DNA from: Gammaproteobacteria bacterium
GTDB taxonomy: Bacteria > Pseudomonadota > Gammaproteobacteria > Nevskiales > Nevskiaceae
Reading direction: 5' to 3'
DNA length: 64,000 nt
Assembly: GCA_026398875.1 (NCBI GenBank)
Contig: JAPLSB010000005.1
Span: 157,552-221,551, forward strand
Shown: positions 1-9,921 of the stretch, in pieces
Position numbering within the stretch: the first letter of the stretch is position 1
How the letters are laid out: each line of letters begins with the position of its first letter
The notes under the pieces: model-generated
What the model was told of the DNA's origin: nothing
The model's input: only the letters and a program-made list of their open reading frames with translations
Databases searched by the model: none
Position numbers and translations under genes: made by a program

Positions 1-2
1 GA

Positions 3-683
3 TCAGTCGACGACGACTTCCGAGAAATCCCTGGCCTGACGATGGCCCGGAAACGGCCGGGCCTTGGCGTCGCGAATCAGCTGGAAGGTCTGGATGCCAG
101 CCTCGCGGGCGGCGTCGAGTTCCTCGCCTATGTCGGACAGGAACAGCACGGATTCACCCGGCAGATTGATCCGTTCGAGGATCGTCCGGTATGACTGCGC
201 TTCGCGCTTCATGCCGATCCGGGTGTCGAAATAGCCGGAGAACAACGGCGTGAGATCACCGGCATCGGAGTGGCCAAAGATCAGCTTTTGTGCGGCTTCC
301 GAGCCTGACGAATAGACATACAGTGCCTTGCCGGCGGCATGCCACTGGCGCAGGAACAGCGGCGTGTCGGCGTAGACATGACCGGTCAGCTCGCCGGCCG
401 CATAGCCTTCGGCCCAGATCAGGCCCTGCAGATCCTTCAGCGGTGTCGCCTTGCGATCTTCGGCGATCCAGCGTTCGAGCACATCGGCGGCTTCGTCGAT
501 GCTAGCGAAGCTGCGGCCTTCGAGTGCTGCGGTGGCTGCGATCTGGGCAGCAACATTCGGCGCGTCCGCATGCTGGTGCAGGTACCGGCGCAAGTGCTGC
601 TTCGCGTACGGGAACAGGGTCTGGTGGACGAAGTCGATCGAGGACGTGGTGCCTTCGATGTCGGTGACGATTGCGCGGATCAC
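3..683 (-). CDS. mtnC: Enolase-phosphatase E1 (methionine salvage)
   Basis: HAD-superfamily phosphatase of about 226 residues. It enolises and dephosphorylates 2,3-diketo-5-methylthiopentyl-1-phosphate to give the acireductone used by MtnD. The N-terminal DIEGTT motif (nucleophile Asp, then Glu two residues on, as in this family) follows the start, and the late FLSDIGEELDAA segment is HAD motif IV. I chose the GTG at 681-683 because an AGGAG lies just upstream; an ATG at 734 would add 17 residues unlike the family. It is the last gene of mtnB-mtnD-mtnC on this strand. The stop codon lies at the window edge, so the gene is complete. Confidence 0.93.
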   Translation of the reverse strand: MIRAIVTDIEGTTSSIDFVHQTLFPYAKQHLRRYLHQHADAPNVAAQIAATAALEGRSFASIDEAADVLERWIAEDRKATPLKDLQGLIWAEGYAAGELTGHVYADTPLFLRQWHAAGKALYVYSSGSEAAQKLIFGHSDAGDLTPLFSGYFDTRIGMKREAQSYRTILERINLPGESVLFLSDIGEELDAAREAGIQTFQLIRDAKARPFPGHRQARDFSEVVVD

Positions 684-746
684 GTCGAAAACGCTCCTGA
701 AAAACGAAAGCCGCCCACAGGCGGCCTTCGGCACAGCATGAAGAAC

Positions 747-1307
747 TCAGGCCGCCTGCTGGTAGTGTGGCGCTTCCAGACGCGGAAAGCTGTCGGCGAT
801 CTTGTCGCCAGTGAAGTTGGCAACCCAGCCGTCCGGCGTGATGAACAGGCGAATCGCCTTGAAGTTCGGGTTCGGGCCCATGTCGAACCAGTGGCGGACA
901 TTGGCCGGCACCGAAATCAGATCGCCTTTCGAGCACAGCACGCCGTGAACCTTGCCGGCATCACGGATGTAGAACAGCGCTTCGCCATCAACGAAGAAAC
1001 GCACTTCGAATTCGTCGTGGCGGTGCTCGCTGAGAAACTTCGAGCGCAGCACGTCCTTCTGCGGATGCGCCGGGTGCAGGCTGATCACATCGACCGACTT
1101 GAAGCCGTACTGGTTCATCAGCCGGTTCACCGAGCCGCGATAGGCCTCGATGATCTCGTCTTGCGTAGCCTGCGAATCCAGCGGTTTGGTCGCTTCCCAG
1201 CGCTCGAACTGCACGCCGATCTTCTCCAGCTGATCGCGGATGTCCTCGAACTTGGTGAACGTGGCCACTGGCCGCGCGTTTTCTTCGTAAATCCGGAGTT
1301 CACTCAT
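747..1307 (-). CDS. mtnD: Acireductone dioxygenase
   Basis: Cupin-fold metal dioxygenase of 186 residues. With Fe2+ it converts acireductone to the 2-keto acid precursor of methionine; with Ni2+ the family takes an off-pathway route. The expected ligands are visible: His95, His97 and Glu101 in HRHDEFEVRF, and His139 in RHWFD, within one residue of the Klebsiella enzyme numbering. The ATG has AGGAG eight bases upstream and overlaps the TGA of mtnB (ATGA), which indicates translational coupling. It is followed by mtnC after 63 bases. Confidence 0.95.
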   Translation of the reverse strand: MSELRIYEENARPVATFTKFEDIRDQLEKIGVQFERWEATKPLDSQATQDEIIEAYRGSVNRLMNQYGFKSVDVISLHPAHPQKDVLRSKFLSEHRHDEFEVRFFVDGEALFYIRDAGKVHGVLCSKGDLISVPANVRHWFDMGPNPNFKAIRLFITPDGWVANFTGDKIADSFPRLEAPHYQQAA

Positions 1308-1924
1308 GGGTTTCTCCTGTTGCTCCACAACTCGCACTCGAACATGAATTCCAGGGCTTCCATACGGTAACGTGCTTCGCGCACCGTCCTGCCCCAGACG
1401 TACAGCCCGTGCCCGGCAATCAGATAAGCCGGGATGGGGGTTGGTTCCCGCATTCGCGCATCCACCTGTCGGGCCAGTTGCGCGATGTCCTGATCATTGC
1501 CGAACACCGGGATTTCCACAGTGACCGACGGTTCGGTGATGCCCGGCAGGATCTTCAGCAGTTCGTAGCCCGACAGCCGGATGCTGTCGTGCTGTCGCGA
1601 CAGCACCGTGTTGGCGACCGAATGCACATGCAGTACCGAACCGACATCCGGCGCGAACCGGTACAGCTGCGTATGCAGCCCGGTTTCATACGACGACTTG
1701 CGGCCGGCTTCCAGCGGCCGGCCGTCGACATCGACGACCATGAGATCGGCGCGCGTCAGCTCACCCTTGTGCACGCCGCTGGCGGTGATCAGCAGATGGC
1801 GGTCATCGAGTCGGGCCGAGAAGTTGCCGCCGGTTGCTGGCACCCAGCCGCGCGTATGGAACAGGTTGCAGGACGCGATCAGGGCGTCGGCAAGCGTGTT
1901 CGCATTCGGGAATTGCAGGTCCAT
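1304..1924 (-). CDS. mtnB: Methylthioribulose-1-phosphate dehydratase
   Basis: Class II aldolase-fold dehydratase (206 residues) that removes water from 5-methylthioribulose-1-phosphate ahead of MtnC and MtnD. The class II signature GGNFSAR is near residue 33. The zinc-site HVHS is near residue 100 and a later His sits in IAGHGLYVWG. The start is an ATG preceded by GGAGC. The open frame continues upstream into mgtE, but that extension is out-of-frame mgtE sequence. It is the first gene of the three-gene salvage operon. mtnA and mtnK are not in the window. Confidence 0.93.
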   Translation of the reverse strand: MDLQFPNANTLADALIASCNLFHTRGWVPATGGNFSARLDDRHLLITASGVHKGELTRADLMVVDVDGRPLEAGRKSSYETGLHTQLYRFAPDVGSVLHVHSVANTVLSRQHDSIRLSGYELLKILPGITEPSVTVEIPVFGNDQDIAQLARQVDARMREPTPIPAYLIAGHGLYVWGRTVREARYRMEALEFMFECELWSNRRNP

Positions 1925-2022
1925 CGTTGCTCCATGCGTGCCGCCTGCGCGGTCGCCGGGTTTTGAGGCCGCGCACAGTAGGCCAAGGGCCGTGACAACG
2001 CAATGACGCGTTGGTGTGGGCT

Positions 2023-3489
2023 TCAGACCAGGACGAGTGCCGCCAGACCGAGAAAGATCAGGAAGCCCATGCTGTCGGTCAGCGCAGTCAGGATGACGCT
2101 GGAGCCCAGCACGGGGTCGCGACCAAAGCGTTCCAGCGACACCGGAATGATCGCACCGGCGGCAGCGGCGACGATCAGTTCGAACAATGTGGCGCTGGCA
2201 ATGACGATGCCGAGCTTGAGGTCGTGATAGATCGCGAACGTCACCGCGCCCAGCACCGTGCCCCAGATCGCGCCATTCATCGCGGCGATCAGCAGTTCCT
2301 TCAGCAGCATCTTGCGCAGCAATGGGCCGCCGAGCTGATTCAGGCTCAGCGCGCGGATCACCAGCGCCATCGTCTGGTTGCCGGTGTTGCCACCGATCGA
2401 GGCGACGATCGGCATCAAGGTGGCCAGGGCCACCAGCTTTTCGATCGTCGGCTCGTAGAAGCCGATCACGCGCGATGCAGCGAATGCCGTGAACAGGTTC
2501 AGCGCCAGCCACGGCCAGCGATTGCGGCCCGATTTCCAGACCGGCGCGAACAGATCCTCGTCCTCGCGAAGACCGACCTGACGCAGGGAATCGCGTTCCT
2601 GCTGGGCCTTGATCGCGTCGACGATCTCGTCGACCGCGATCCGGCCGACGACTTCGCGATGCAGGTTCACCACCGGTGCCGAGATCAGGTCGTAGCGTTC
2701 GAAACTGTCGATCGCATCGGTGACCGCGTCGTCGGTGTAGAAGAAATGCGGATTCGGCGTCATCACCTCGCCGACCATGCGTTCGGGCTCGCTGAGCAGC
2801 AGCTGCTCCAGCGTCAGCACGCCGCGCAGCACCTTGGCGCGGTCGACGACGATCAGCTGGTTGGTATCGGCTGGTAGTCGGCGGCGACGGCGCAGCAGGC
2901 GCAGCACCGCTTCGAGCGGTGCATCGTCGCGCACAGTCGTGAAATCGAGATCCATCAGCGCACCGACAGTGCCTTCCGGAAAGCTCAGCACGGCGCGGAC
3001 TTCAGCCTGATCGGTGGTGTCGAGCCGGGCCAGCACTTCCGCCGCCGTGTCCGACGGCAACGAGGCGATCAGCTCGGCAATGTCGTCGGAGTCCAGATGG
3101 TGGAACGCGGCCACGATATCGGCCGGCGGCATGCCTTCGACCAGACTGCGGCGTACTGCATCGGTGGTTTCCAGCAGCACCGTGCCGCGCCGTTCGGCAC
3201 GGACCAGCGCCCAGGCCATTTCGCGCGCTTCCGGTGCCAAGCTTTCGAGGACGAAGGCGATGTCGGCCGGATGGAAGCGCAGCAGCCGCTGTTCCAGCGC
3301 CGCCTGCTGCTGGCGCGTCACCAGCTGGCTGACCACGTCGACCGGCGCCCCGTGGCTGGCTTCGGATCGCGATACCAGTTCGCGCTCCACGGCCTGCCGC
3401 GTCAGCATCTCGATCACCTGGGCGCGCGCGTGCTCCAGGTTCCGGTGATGCGGATTGTCACGACCGAGGATGTCGTTCTGGGCGTCCAT
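2023..3489 (-). CDS. mgtE: Magnesium transporter MgtE
   Basis: MgtE-family Mg2+ channel of 488 residues. Order: a helical MgtE N-domain (about 30-140), a pair of CBS domains (about 145-285) that sense cytoplasmic Mg2+, then a membrane domain with about five hydrophobic segments (from about 315). The membrane part carries the family stretch IVASIGGNTGNQTMALVIRA lining the pore. The ATG at 3489 was preferred; a GTG two codons upstream is possible and neither has a strong ribosome site. It lies downstream of rpmB-rpmG, separated by hairpins, so it is probably transcribed on its own. Confidence 0.93.
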   Translation of the reverse strand: MDAQNDILGRDNPHHRNLEHARAQVIEMLTRQAVERELVSRSEASHGAPVDVVSQLVTRQQQAALEQRLLRFHPADIAFVLESLAPEAREMAWALVRAERRGTVLLETTDAVRRSLVEGMPPADIVAAFHHLDSDDIAELIASLPSDTAAEVLARLDTTDQAEVRAVLSFPEGTVGALMDLDFTTVRDDAPLEAVLRLLRRRRRLPADTNQLIVVDRAKVLRGVLTLEQLLLSEPERMVGEVMTPNPHFFYTDDAVTDAIDSFERYDLISAPVVNLHREVVGRIAVDEIVDAIKAQQERDSLRQVGLREDEDLFAPVWKSGRNRWPWLALNLFTAFAASRVIGFYEPTIEKLVALATLMPIVASIGGNTGNQTMALVIRALSLNQLGGPLLRKMLLKELLIAAMNGAIWGTVLGAVTFAIYHDLKLGIVIASATLFELIVAAAAGAIIPVSLERFGRDPVLGSSVILTALTDSMGFLIFLGLAALVLV

Positions 3490-3570
3490 GAGCACCGCAT
3501 CTTACGGGTCGGAAGTCACGATTCCGAGACAACAAGCGTGCCCGGCATCATGGTGAGCGGCAGAAACGAA

Positions 3571-3592
3571 GAAGCCCGCTTGCGCGGGCTTC
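3571..3592 (-). terminator. Intrinsic terminator after rpmG
   Basis: Perfect 9-bp stem (gaagcccgc / gcgggcttc) with a 4-base loop. Read on the minus strand it is followed by TTCGTTTCTG, a moderately U-rich tail. It lies between rpmG and mgtE and would end the rpmB-rpmG message. Confidence 0.7.
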
Positions 3593-3597
3593 TCTGG

Positions 3598-3617
3598 ATC
3601 CCGGCTTGCGCCGGGAT
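3598..3617. repeat. REP-like palindromic repeat
   Basis: Perfect 8-bp inverted repeat atcccggc-ttgc-gccgggat in the rpmG-mgtE gap. When translated this motif reads VIPAQAGIQ, a peptide that turns up in spurious ORFs of many proteobacterial genomes because the DNA is a dispersed intergenic repeat. A third inverted repeat (aacgtcc / ggacgtt, 3618-3638) abuts it and overlaps the rpmG stop codon. Confidence 0.6.
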
Positions 3618-3636
3618 AACGTCCGGGAGCTGGACG

Positions 3637-3810
3637 TTACTTGATCTTGCCTTCCTTGAACGGCACGTGCTTGCGCACGATCGGGTCGTACTTGGAAAAC
3701 TCGAACTTGTCCGGCGTGTTCTTCTTGTTCTTCGTCGTCGTGTAGAAGAAGCCCGTCCCGGCGGTCGAGATGAGCTTGATCTTTTCGCGGTCTTTCTTGC
3801 CCTTGGCCAT
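3637..3810 (-). CDS. rpmG: 50S ribosomal protein L33
   Basis: Ribosomal protein of 57 residues in the large subunit near the E site. The sequence starts [20 protein letters not shown] and continues with [10 protein letters not shown], nearly identical to L33 of enteric bacteria, and ends with the usual EGKIK. It has no cysteines, so it is the zinc-independent (C-) form. It lies three bases after rpmB on the same strand, the conserved rpmB-rpmG order. Its frame is open well outside the gene because of high GC, but only this part matches the family. Confidence 0.97.
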   Translation of the reverse strand: MAKGKKDREKIKLISTAGTGFFYTTTKNKKNTPDKFEFSKYDPIVRKHVPFKEGKIK

Positions 3811-3813
3811 GTC

Positions 3814-4050
3814 TTACACCTTCTCGCCGCGCGAGCGGAGGTCGGCGATGATCGCCTCCACGCCCTTCTTGTCAATGATGCGCATGCCGTTGGCGGACAC
3901 GCGGAGGCTCACGAACCGCTTCTCGGCTTCGAACCAGAAACGATGGGTGTGCAGGTTGGGCAGGAAGCGGCGGCGACGCTTATTGTTGGCGTGGCTGACC
4001 GTGTTTCCCACGATCGGCTTCTTGCCGGTGACTTGGCAGACTCTGGACAT
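3814..4050 (-). CDS. rpmB: 50S ribosomal protein L28
   Basis: Ribosomal protein of 78 residues. It begins [20 protein letters not shown] and carries [13 protein letters not shown] and [19 protein letters not shown], matching L28 along its whole length. The frame extends upstream, but the ATG at 4050 is the conserved start. It is the first gene of rpmB-rpmG. The promoter should lie in 4051-4157, where I could not pick a clear box. Confidence 0.97.
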   Translation of the reverse strand: MSRVCQVTGKKPIVGNTVSHANNKRRRRFLPNLHTHRFWFEAEKRFVSLRVSANGMRIIDKKGVEAIIADLRSRGEKV

Positions 4051-4157
4051 GCGAACCTCGAAACTGGGGGGTGCCGCGAAAAAGGACGCGAAATGTACCA
4101 GCATGATCGTGCTCGGGCAAGCGGTCCGGCAGGGAAATCGAACGCGCCTTCCCGGCA

Positions 4158-4832
4158 TCACAGCCAGCCGCGCTCGGCAAACGACACCAGCGGGCCTTCG
4201 CCGACCACGAAATGGTCGAGGACGCGGATGTCCACCAGCGCCAGCGCTGCGCACAGTCGCTCGGTCAGTCGACGATCGGCGCCGCTGGGCTCGGCGATGC
4301 CGGACGGATGGTTGTGCGCGAAGATCACTGCCGCTGCCTGCTGCCGCAGCGCGCGCTTGACCACTTCCCGGGTGTAGACGCTGGCAGCGTTGATCGTGCC
4401 GACGGACAGCACCTCGAAGCCCAAAACCTGGTTGGCGCCGTCGAGAAACAGCGCACCGAACGCCTCGTGATCGAGATCGCGCAGCTGCAGCCGCAGGAAG
4501 TCGCGGGTATCGGACGGGCTCGCGAGCGCACTTCGGTCCTTCAGTCGTTCGGCGAGGTGGCGGCGGGCGATTTCCATCACCGCCTGCAGCTGCGCGTACT
4601 TGGCATCGCCGAGTCCATGCGCCGCGCAGAATTCGTCACGCGATGCCTTGAGCAGCGCGCGCAGACCGCCGAACCGGGTCAGCAGATCGCGCGCCAGATC
4701 GACGGCGCTGCGTCCGGCCACGCCCGTGCGCAGGAAGATCGCCAGCAGCTCGGCATCGGACAGCACCTCGGCGCCGCGCAGCAACAGCTTTTCGCGCGGA
4801 CGTTCATCTTCCGGCCAATCGGTGATTGCCAT
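4158..4832 (-). CDS. radC: RadC family MPN-domain protein
   Basis: Protein of 224 residues: an N-terminal helix-hairpin-helix-like UPF0758 region (about 1-100) and a C-terminal JAMM/MPN metalloprotease-like domain with the metal-binding signature HNHPSG followed by SGAD. Its role is unsettled; the old radiation-repair assignment in E. coli was retracted. The ATG at 4832 has GGAGG at a good distance; an upstream in-frame ATG gives 46 unrelated residues. It is divergent from coaBC and next to rpmB, the same neighbourhood as in many gammaproteobacteria. Confidence 0.93.
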   Translation of the reverse strand: MAITDWPEDERPREKLLLRGAEVLSDAELLAIFLRTGVAGRSAVDLARDLLTRFGGLRALLKASRDEFCAAHGLGDAKYAQLQAVMEIARRHLAERLKDRSALASPSDTRDFLRLQLRDLDHEAFGALFLDGANQVLGFEVLSVGTINAASVYTREVVKRALRQQAAAVIFAHNHPSGIAEPSGADRRLTERLCAALALVDIRVLDHFVVGEGPLVSFAERGWL

Positions 4833-4942
4833 CGCAAGCGCCTCCATGCACAGCATTGGCTTGGTCCGGAGGCTAACCCGGCCAGCCGCTACAATTCCGC
4901 GGATCACGTCACGTCCTTTACTCCGGTCCGCCCTCTCCGAAC

Positions 4943-6213
4943 ATGGTTTCGAACTCGAATGCAGGGCCACGCATCCTGTTGGCGCTGTCGGGCGGCATCG
5001 CTGCCTACAAGTCCGCCGAACTGGCGCGCCGCTTCGTCAAGCAAGGTTGCGACGTGCAGGTGGTGATGACCGAATCCGCGCTGCGCTTCATCGGTGCACA
5101 GACCTTCCAGGCGCTGACCGGCAAGCCGGTGCGTTCTTCGCTGTGGGATGAGGCCGCTGAAGCGGCGATGGGCCACATCGAACTGGCGCGCTGGCCGGAT
5201 GCCATCGTCATCGCGCCGGCCACTGCCAATACGCTGGCCAAGATCGCGCATGGCTTTGCCGACGATCTGCTGACCACGCTGGTGCTGGCCACCGACCGAC
5301 CGATCTTCGTGGCGCCGGCGATGAATCGCCTGATGTGGGCGAACGCGGCAACCCAGGCCAACATGGCCACGCTGCGCAGCCGCGGCCTGCGGATCATCGG
5401 ACCGGGCAGTGGCGAACAGGCCTGCGGCGAAATCGGTGCCGGCCGCGTTGCCGAACCGGAAGAAGTGGCGAGCACCGTGCTCGCAGCACTTGCGCGCGGT
5501 GCGGCACTGCAGGCGGCCGATGGCCCGCTGCAAGGTCGTCATGCCGTGGTTACCGCCGGCCCGACGCGCGAGCCGATCGACCCGGTGCGCTTCATCACCA
5601 ATCGTTCATCCGGGAAGCAGGGCTATGCAGTGGCTGCAGCACTGCATGCGCTGGGTGCCGAGGTGACGCTGGTCAGTGGTCCGGTCAGCCTGCCGGCGCC
5701 GACCGGCGTTCGCATGGTGCCCTGCGAGACAGCGCTGGAAATGCTGGCCGCCACGCAGGCCGCCTGTGCAACGGCCGACATCCTGGTCGGCACGGCGGCC
5801 GTTGCCGACTACCGCTGTGTGGCGATCGCCGGTCAGAAGATCAAAAAGAAGAGCGAAACGCTGGGTCTGGAACTGACCAAGAACGCCGACATCCTGACCG
5901 AGCTGCGTGCCGCGCGGCCCGGCTTGTTCATCGTCGGCTTCGCGGCAGAAACCGAGAAGCTGGCCGAGCACGCCAAGGGCAAGCTCGAACGCAAGAAACT
6001 GAACCTGATCGCGGCCAACTGGGTCGGTGGCGGTCGCGCCTTCGATCGCGACGACAACCAGCTCACCGTCTACTGGGCGGATGGCGAACTGGCGATCGGC
6101 CCAGCCGACAAGACCGAGATCGCGAAGCAGCTGGCTGGCCTGATCGCCGAGCGCTTTGCTGCGTTCGCATCGCTGCAGACCGCGGCCACCAAACCAGCGA
6201 AGAAGAGCAAGAA

Positions 6214-6217
<4 letters not shown>
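4943..6217 (+). CDS. coaBC: Bifunctional CoA synthesis protein CoaBC (Dfp)
   Basis: Protein of 424 residues with an N-terminal flavoprotein 4'-phosphopantothenoyl-cysteine decarboxylase (about 1-190: SGGIAAYK, the active-site His in [19 protein letters not shown]) and a C-terminal phosphopantothenate-cysteine ligase (about 190-410: [17 protein letters not shown], and the KxKK region). It catalyses two successive steps of coenzyme A synthesis. Its stop overlaps the dut start (ATGA). A TACAAT at 4890-4895 may be the -10 box. coaE, the last CoA step, is also in this window but in a separate operon. Confidence 0.96.
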
Positions 6218-7555
<1,338 letters not shown>

Positions 7556-7590
7556 GGCAGTCGCCTGACGCGGCCGCCTGTGCGGAAGGT

Positions 7591-8355
7591 CTATGCCGAA
7601 GCGGCGTCGATCGCGGCTTTCAGCTGGCGATAGCCTTCGACGACGCGCGGACCCGGCCGGCCAAGGAATTCCTCGCTGATCGCGACGATGTGGCCGTTGC
7701 GCACGGCCGGTACATCGGTCCAGCCCGGCCGGCGGCTGACCACCTCCGGGCGATAGTTCGCGACCTTCACGCCACACCAGCTCATCGCGATCACGTCCGG
7801 TGGGCTGGCCATGATCTGCTCGTCGGTCAGCGGGGTGCTTTTCGCGTCGATGACAGCCCAGGGATTCACGCCGCCAGCGAGTTCGATCAGATCGGTGGCC
7901 CAGGCCAGGCGCGTCGGCGCGATCACCGGCTTTGGCCACCATTCGATCAGCACCTTCGGCGGTACGGCGCGCTCGACGCGCGGCATCGCCGCCTGCATCT
8001 CGGCAATCAGGTCAGCGCCGCGTTCGGAGATGCCGAGCGCAGCGGCGATGCGCCGGATGTCGCTGTAGATGTCGTCGAGGCTCAGCGGATCGCAGACCAG
8101 CGTCGCGATGCCGGCGGCGTTGATTGCGTCGACGATCCGCTCGTGGCCCGGCACGGTCAGCGAGGTCAGCACCAGATCCGGGCGCATCGCGATGACCTCG
8201 TCGACGCGCAGGTCAAGATCGCGGCCGAGCTTCGGGATGCGGCTGACCACGTCGACCGGAAAATCGGAGTCGTCATCGCAGCCGATCAGGCAGTCGGCCG
8301 CGCCGAGCGCTGCAACGATCTCGGTGTTCGAGCAGGTGTGCGAGAAGACCCGCAT
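7591..8355 (-). CDS. BtuF-like (cobalamin-type) substrate-binding protein
   Basis: Protein of 254 residues of the periplasmic-binding-protein class III fold used for cobalamin and siderophores. Features are SNTEIVAALGAADCLIG near the N-terminus, the RIPKLGRDLDLRVDEVIAMRPDLVL hinge region, and a C-terminal lobe ending in EGYRQLKAAI. Unlike true BtuF it has no signal peptide; it starts MRVFSHTCSNTEI, so it may act in the cytoplasm or be misassigned to transport. The ATG overlaps by one base the stop of the upstream metallohydrolase. No permease or ATPase genes are nearby. Confidence 0.75.
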   Translation of the reverse strand: MRVFSHTCSNTEIVAALGAADCLIGCDDDSDFPVDVVSRIPKLGRDLDLRVDEVIAMRPDLVLTSLTVPGHERIVDAINAAGIATLVCDPLSLDDIYSDIRRIAAALGISERGADLIAEMQAAMPRVERAVPPKVLIEWWPKPVIAPTRLAWATDLIELAGGVNPWAVIDAKSTPLTDEQIMASPPDVIAMSWCGVKVANYRPEVVSRRPGWTDVPAVRNGHIVAISEEFLGRPGPRVVEGYRQLKAAIDAASA

Positions 8356-9290
8356 CAGCGCGCTGCCGCGCTGACGAACTGCGGGAAGTAGCCGAGCGCG
8401 TCGTGCACGCTGCTGTCATGCGCTGGAATGATCTGCAGGCCCGGATTGGCATCGCGCAGCGCGCGCAAGCGGAGCACGGCCTGCCAGGTCGCGTCGCGAT
8501 CGGCATCGACGATCAGGCTCGAGACACTGAACTTCGGCGCCGGCTGGTCGATGCCGCGATGGTTCCAGACGGTGTCGCCGACGAAGAAGTAGCGGCGGCC
8601 ATCAGCCAGACTGAGCAGCAGGCCGGTCGAACCGGCCGTGTGGCCGGGCAGCGGCAGCAGCACGACACTGCCATCGCCGAACAGGTCGACGCTTGCCGGA
8701 TAGCCGGCAAACGCCGGGCCATCGAAACGGTACGGGTGCCAGCGCAGGTCAGGGCTGCTGAACTGCGACGGCAGGAAGGCCGGCGGCTTGCCATGCAGCG
8801 CGGTGTCCTGTTCGGCAGCCGGCACCCAGATATCGGCCTGCGGGAAGTCGCTCAGTGCACTGGCGTGATCCCAATGCGCATGCGACAGGAAGATGCGCGG
8901 CGGCGGCGCAATGCCGGCGTCGCGCAGCTGGTTCACTGCAGGGCGTGCGTTCTGGTAGGCAAAGATCGGCTTCGCCCAGATCGCCATTTCGCTGCCGAAC
9001 TGGGCGTCAATCCGGGTGCCGAGGCCGCTGTCGAACAGGAAGCGGCCGGCGGGGTGCTCGACCAGCACGGCGATGTGGCCGATCGCGGTCGGCCGGAACA
9101 GGCTGCCGCCCGCAACCACCATCGCTTCCAGCGTGGTCGCCGAGCCGGTTTTCAGCAGCGCGAAGCGCAAGCCCGCCGGCGCCTGTGCGGCTGGCAGCGG
9201 CTCGCCGGGCGGAATCACGGCTGCCGGCAGCGGCCAGAAGCGCCAGATGCCGAGCGCGGCGACGAGAACCACAAGGATCAGCTTACGCAT
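8355..9290 (-). CDS. Exported metallo-beta-lactamase-fold hydrolase
   Basis: Protein of 311 residues with an N-terminal hydrophobic segment (about 4-24, signal peptide or anchor). The MBL metal motif HAHWDH gives His137, His139, Asp141 and His142. Later ligands are in LPGHTAGSTG, FFVGDTVWN and IPAHDSSVHD. This pattern is that of AttM/AiiA-like lactonases and related hydrolases, but the substrate cannot be read from sequence. It forms a two-gene operon with the BtuF-like gene (1-base overlap) and is divergent from rnpB. Confidence 0.8.
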   Translation of the reverse strand: MRKLILVVLVAALGIWRFWPLPAAVIPPGEPLPAAQAPAGLRFALLKTGSATTLEAMVVAGGSLFRPTAIGHIAVLVEHPAGRFLFDSGLGTRIDAQFGSEMAIWAKPIFAYQNARPAVNQLRDAGIAPPPRIFLSHAHWDHASALSDFPQADIWVPAAEQDTALHGKPPAFLPSQFSSPDLRWHPYRFDGPAFAGYPASVDLFGDGSVVLLPLPGHTAGSTGLLLSLADGRRYFFVGDTVWNHRGIDQPAPKFSVSSLIVDADRDATWQAVLRLRALRDANPGLQIIPAHDSSVHDALGYFPQFVSAAAR

Positions 9291-9350
9291 GGCGGCAGGG
9301 CGTTATGGCGGCGGCCGCCATGATAGCGAGGGCGGCTTCGACCGAAGGCG

Positions 9351-9356
9351 TACAAT
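9351..9356 (+). promoter_or_regulatory. Probable -10 box of rnpB
   Basis: TACAAT about eight bases before the expected first base of RNase P RNA (about 9364). No convincing -35 hexamer stands 16-18 bases upstream, so the call rests on position. Confidence 0.45.
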
Positions 9357-9363
9357 CCGCGCC

Positions 9364-9720
9364 GGGAGTCGGCCAGACAACCGCTGCTGCTGAACCCGGG
9401 TTCCCATCGAGCTTGCTCGATGGGTGGGAAGGCGGGGGAGGAAAGTCCGGGCTCCGCAGGACGATGTGCCAGCTAACGGCTGGGCGGCGCGAGCCGACGG
9501 AAAGTGCAACAGAAAGATACCGCCGATGGCCGGAGCGATCCGGATCAGGCAAGGGTGAAATGGTGCGGCAAGAGCGCACCGCGAGTTCAGCAATGAACCG
9601 GCACGGCAAACCCCACATGGAGCAAGGCCAAATAGGGAGGGACGCGGCAGCCGCAAGGTCGCCGCAACACGTGGTCCGCGTGCTAAGGGATCCGTGGGAA
9701 AACGCCCCACTGCATCCCCG
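9364..9720 (+). ncRNA. rnpB: RNase P RNA (class A), unusual 3' part
   Basis: Catalytic RNA that trims tRNA 5' ends. Conserved blocks are clear: the 5' P1/P2 strand GAGTCGGCCAGACAACCG (9366 on), the universal GGAGGAAAGTCCGGGCTCC (9437-9455), AAGGGTGAAATGGTGCGG with AGAGCGCACCG (about 9551-9584), and GGAGCAAGGCCAAATAGGG (9619-9637). After 9637 the expected P13/P14 and GGGTAGG segments are not recognisable. The near-universal ACAGAACCCGGCTTA block and the 3' strand of P1 are absent up to mraZ. The 3' end given is therefore arbitrary. The gene may be truncated, rearranged or misassembled. Confidence 0.8.
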
Positions 9721-9809
9721 GCGGCCCTCGTTGGCGATCCGGTTCACACTTGTCTACCGATTATCTGCCCGGGTACACCGGTCAGCATCGCCCTGATGTT
9801 GCACTGCAC

Positions 9810-9839
9810 TTTAGGTAGTTCGCCTAAATGCTTGTTTTT
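9810..9839 (+). terminator. Possible terminator between rnpB and mraZ
   Basis: Six-bp stem tttagg / cctaaa with a 7-base loop, followed by TGCTTGTTTTT. The stem is weak but the T-run is clear in an otherwise GC-rich region. It would end rnpB transcription ahead of the dcw promoter. Confidence 0.5.
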
Positions 9840-9872
9840 GATGGGTTAGATTGAACCTCCGAGATGTCGCCT

Positions 9873-9897
9873 AAGCCTTTGTCATTACAGGCTTTTT
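9873..9897 (+). terminator. Second weak terminator-like hairpin
   Basis: Inverted repeat aagcct / aggctt with a 10-base loop, followed by a short TTT. It is 34 bases after the preceding hairpin and may act with it. Confidence 0.3.
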
Positions 9898-9921
9898 GGC
9901 CTTGATCGTGCTTGCAGGGTG

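Noticed and set aside
1925..2512. Open frame continuing upstream of mtnB into mgtE, giving a 402-residue fusion
   Set aside because: The added part is an alternative frame of mgtE on the same strand. MtnB homology begins at the ATG with a ribosome site at 1924.
3516..3875. 119-residue minus-strand ORF over rpmG
   Set aside because: It is another frame of rpmG plus the VIPAQAGIQ repeat; L33 is unmistakable in the correct frame.
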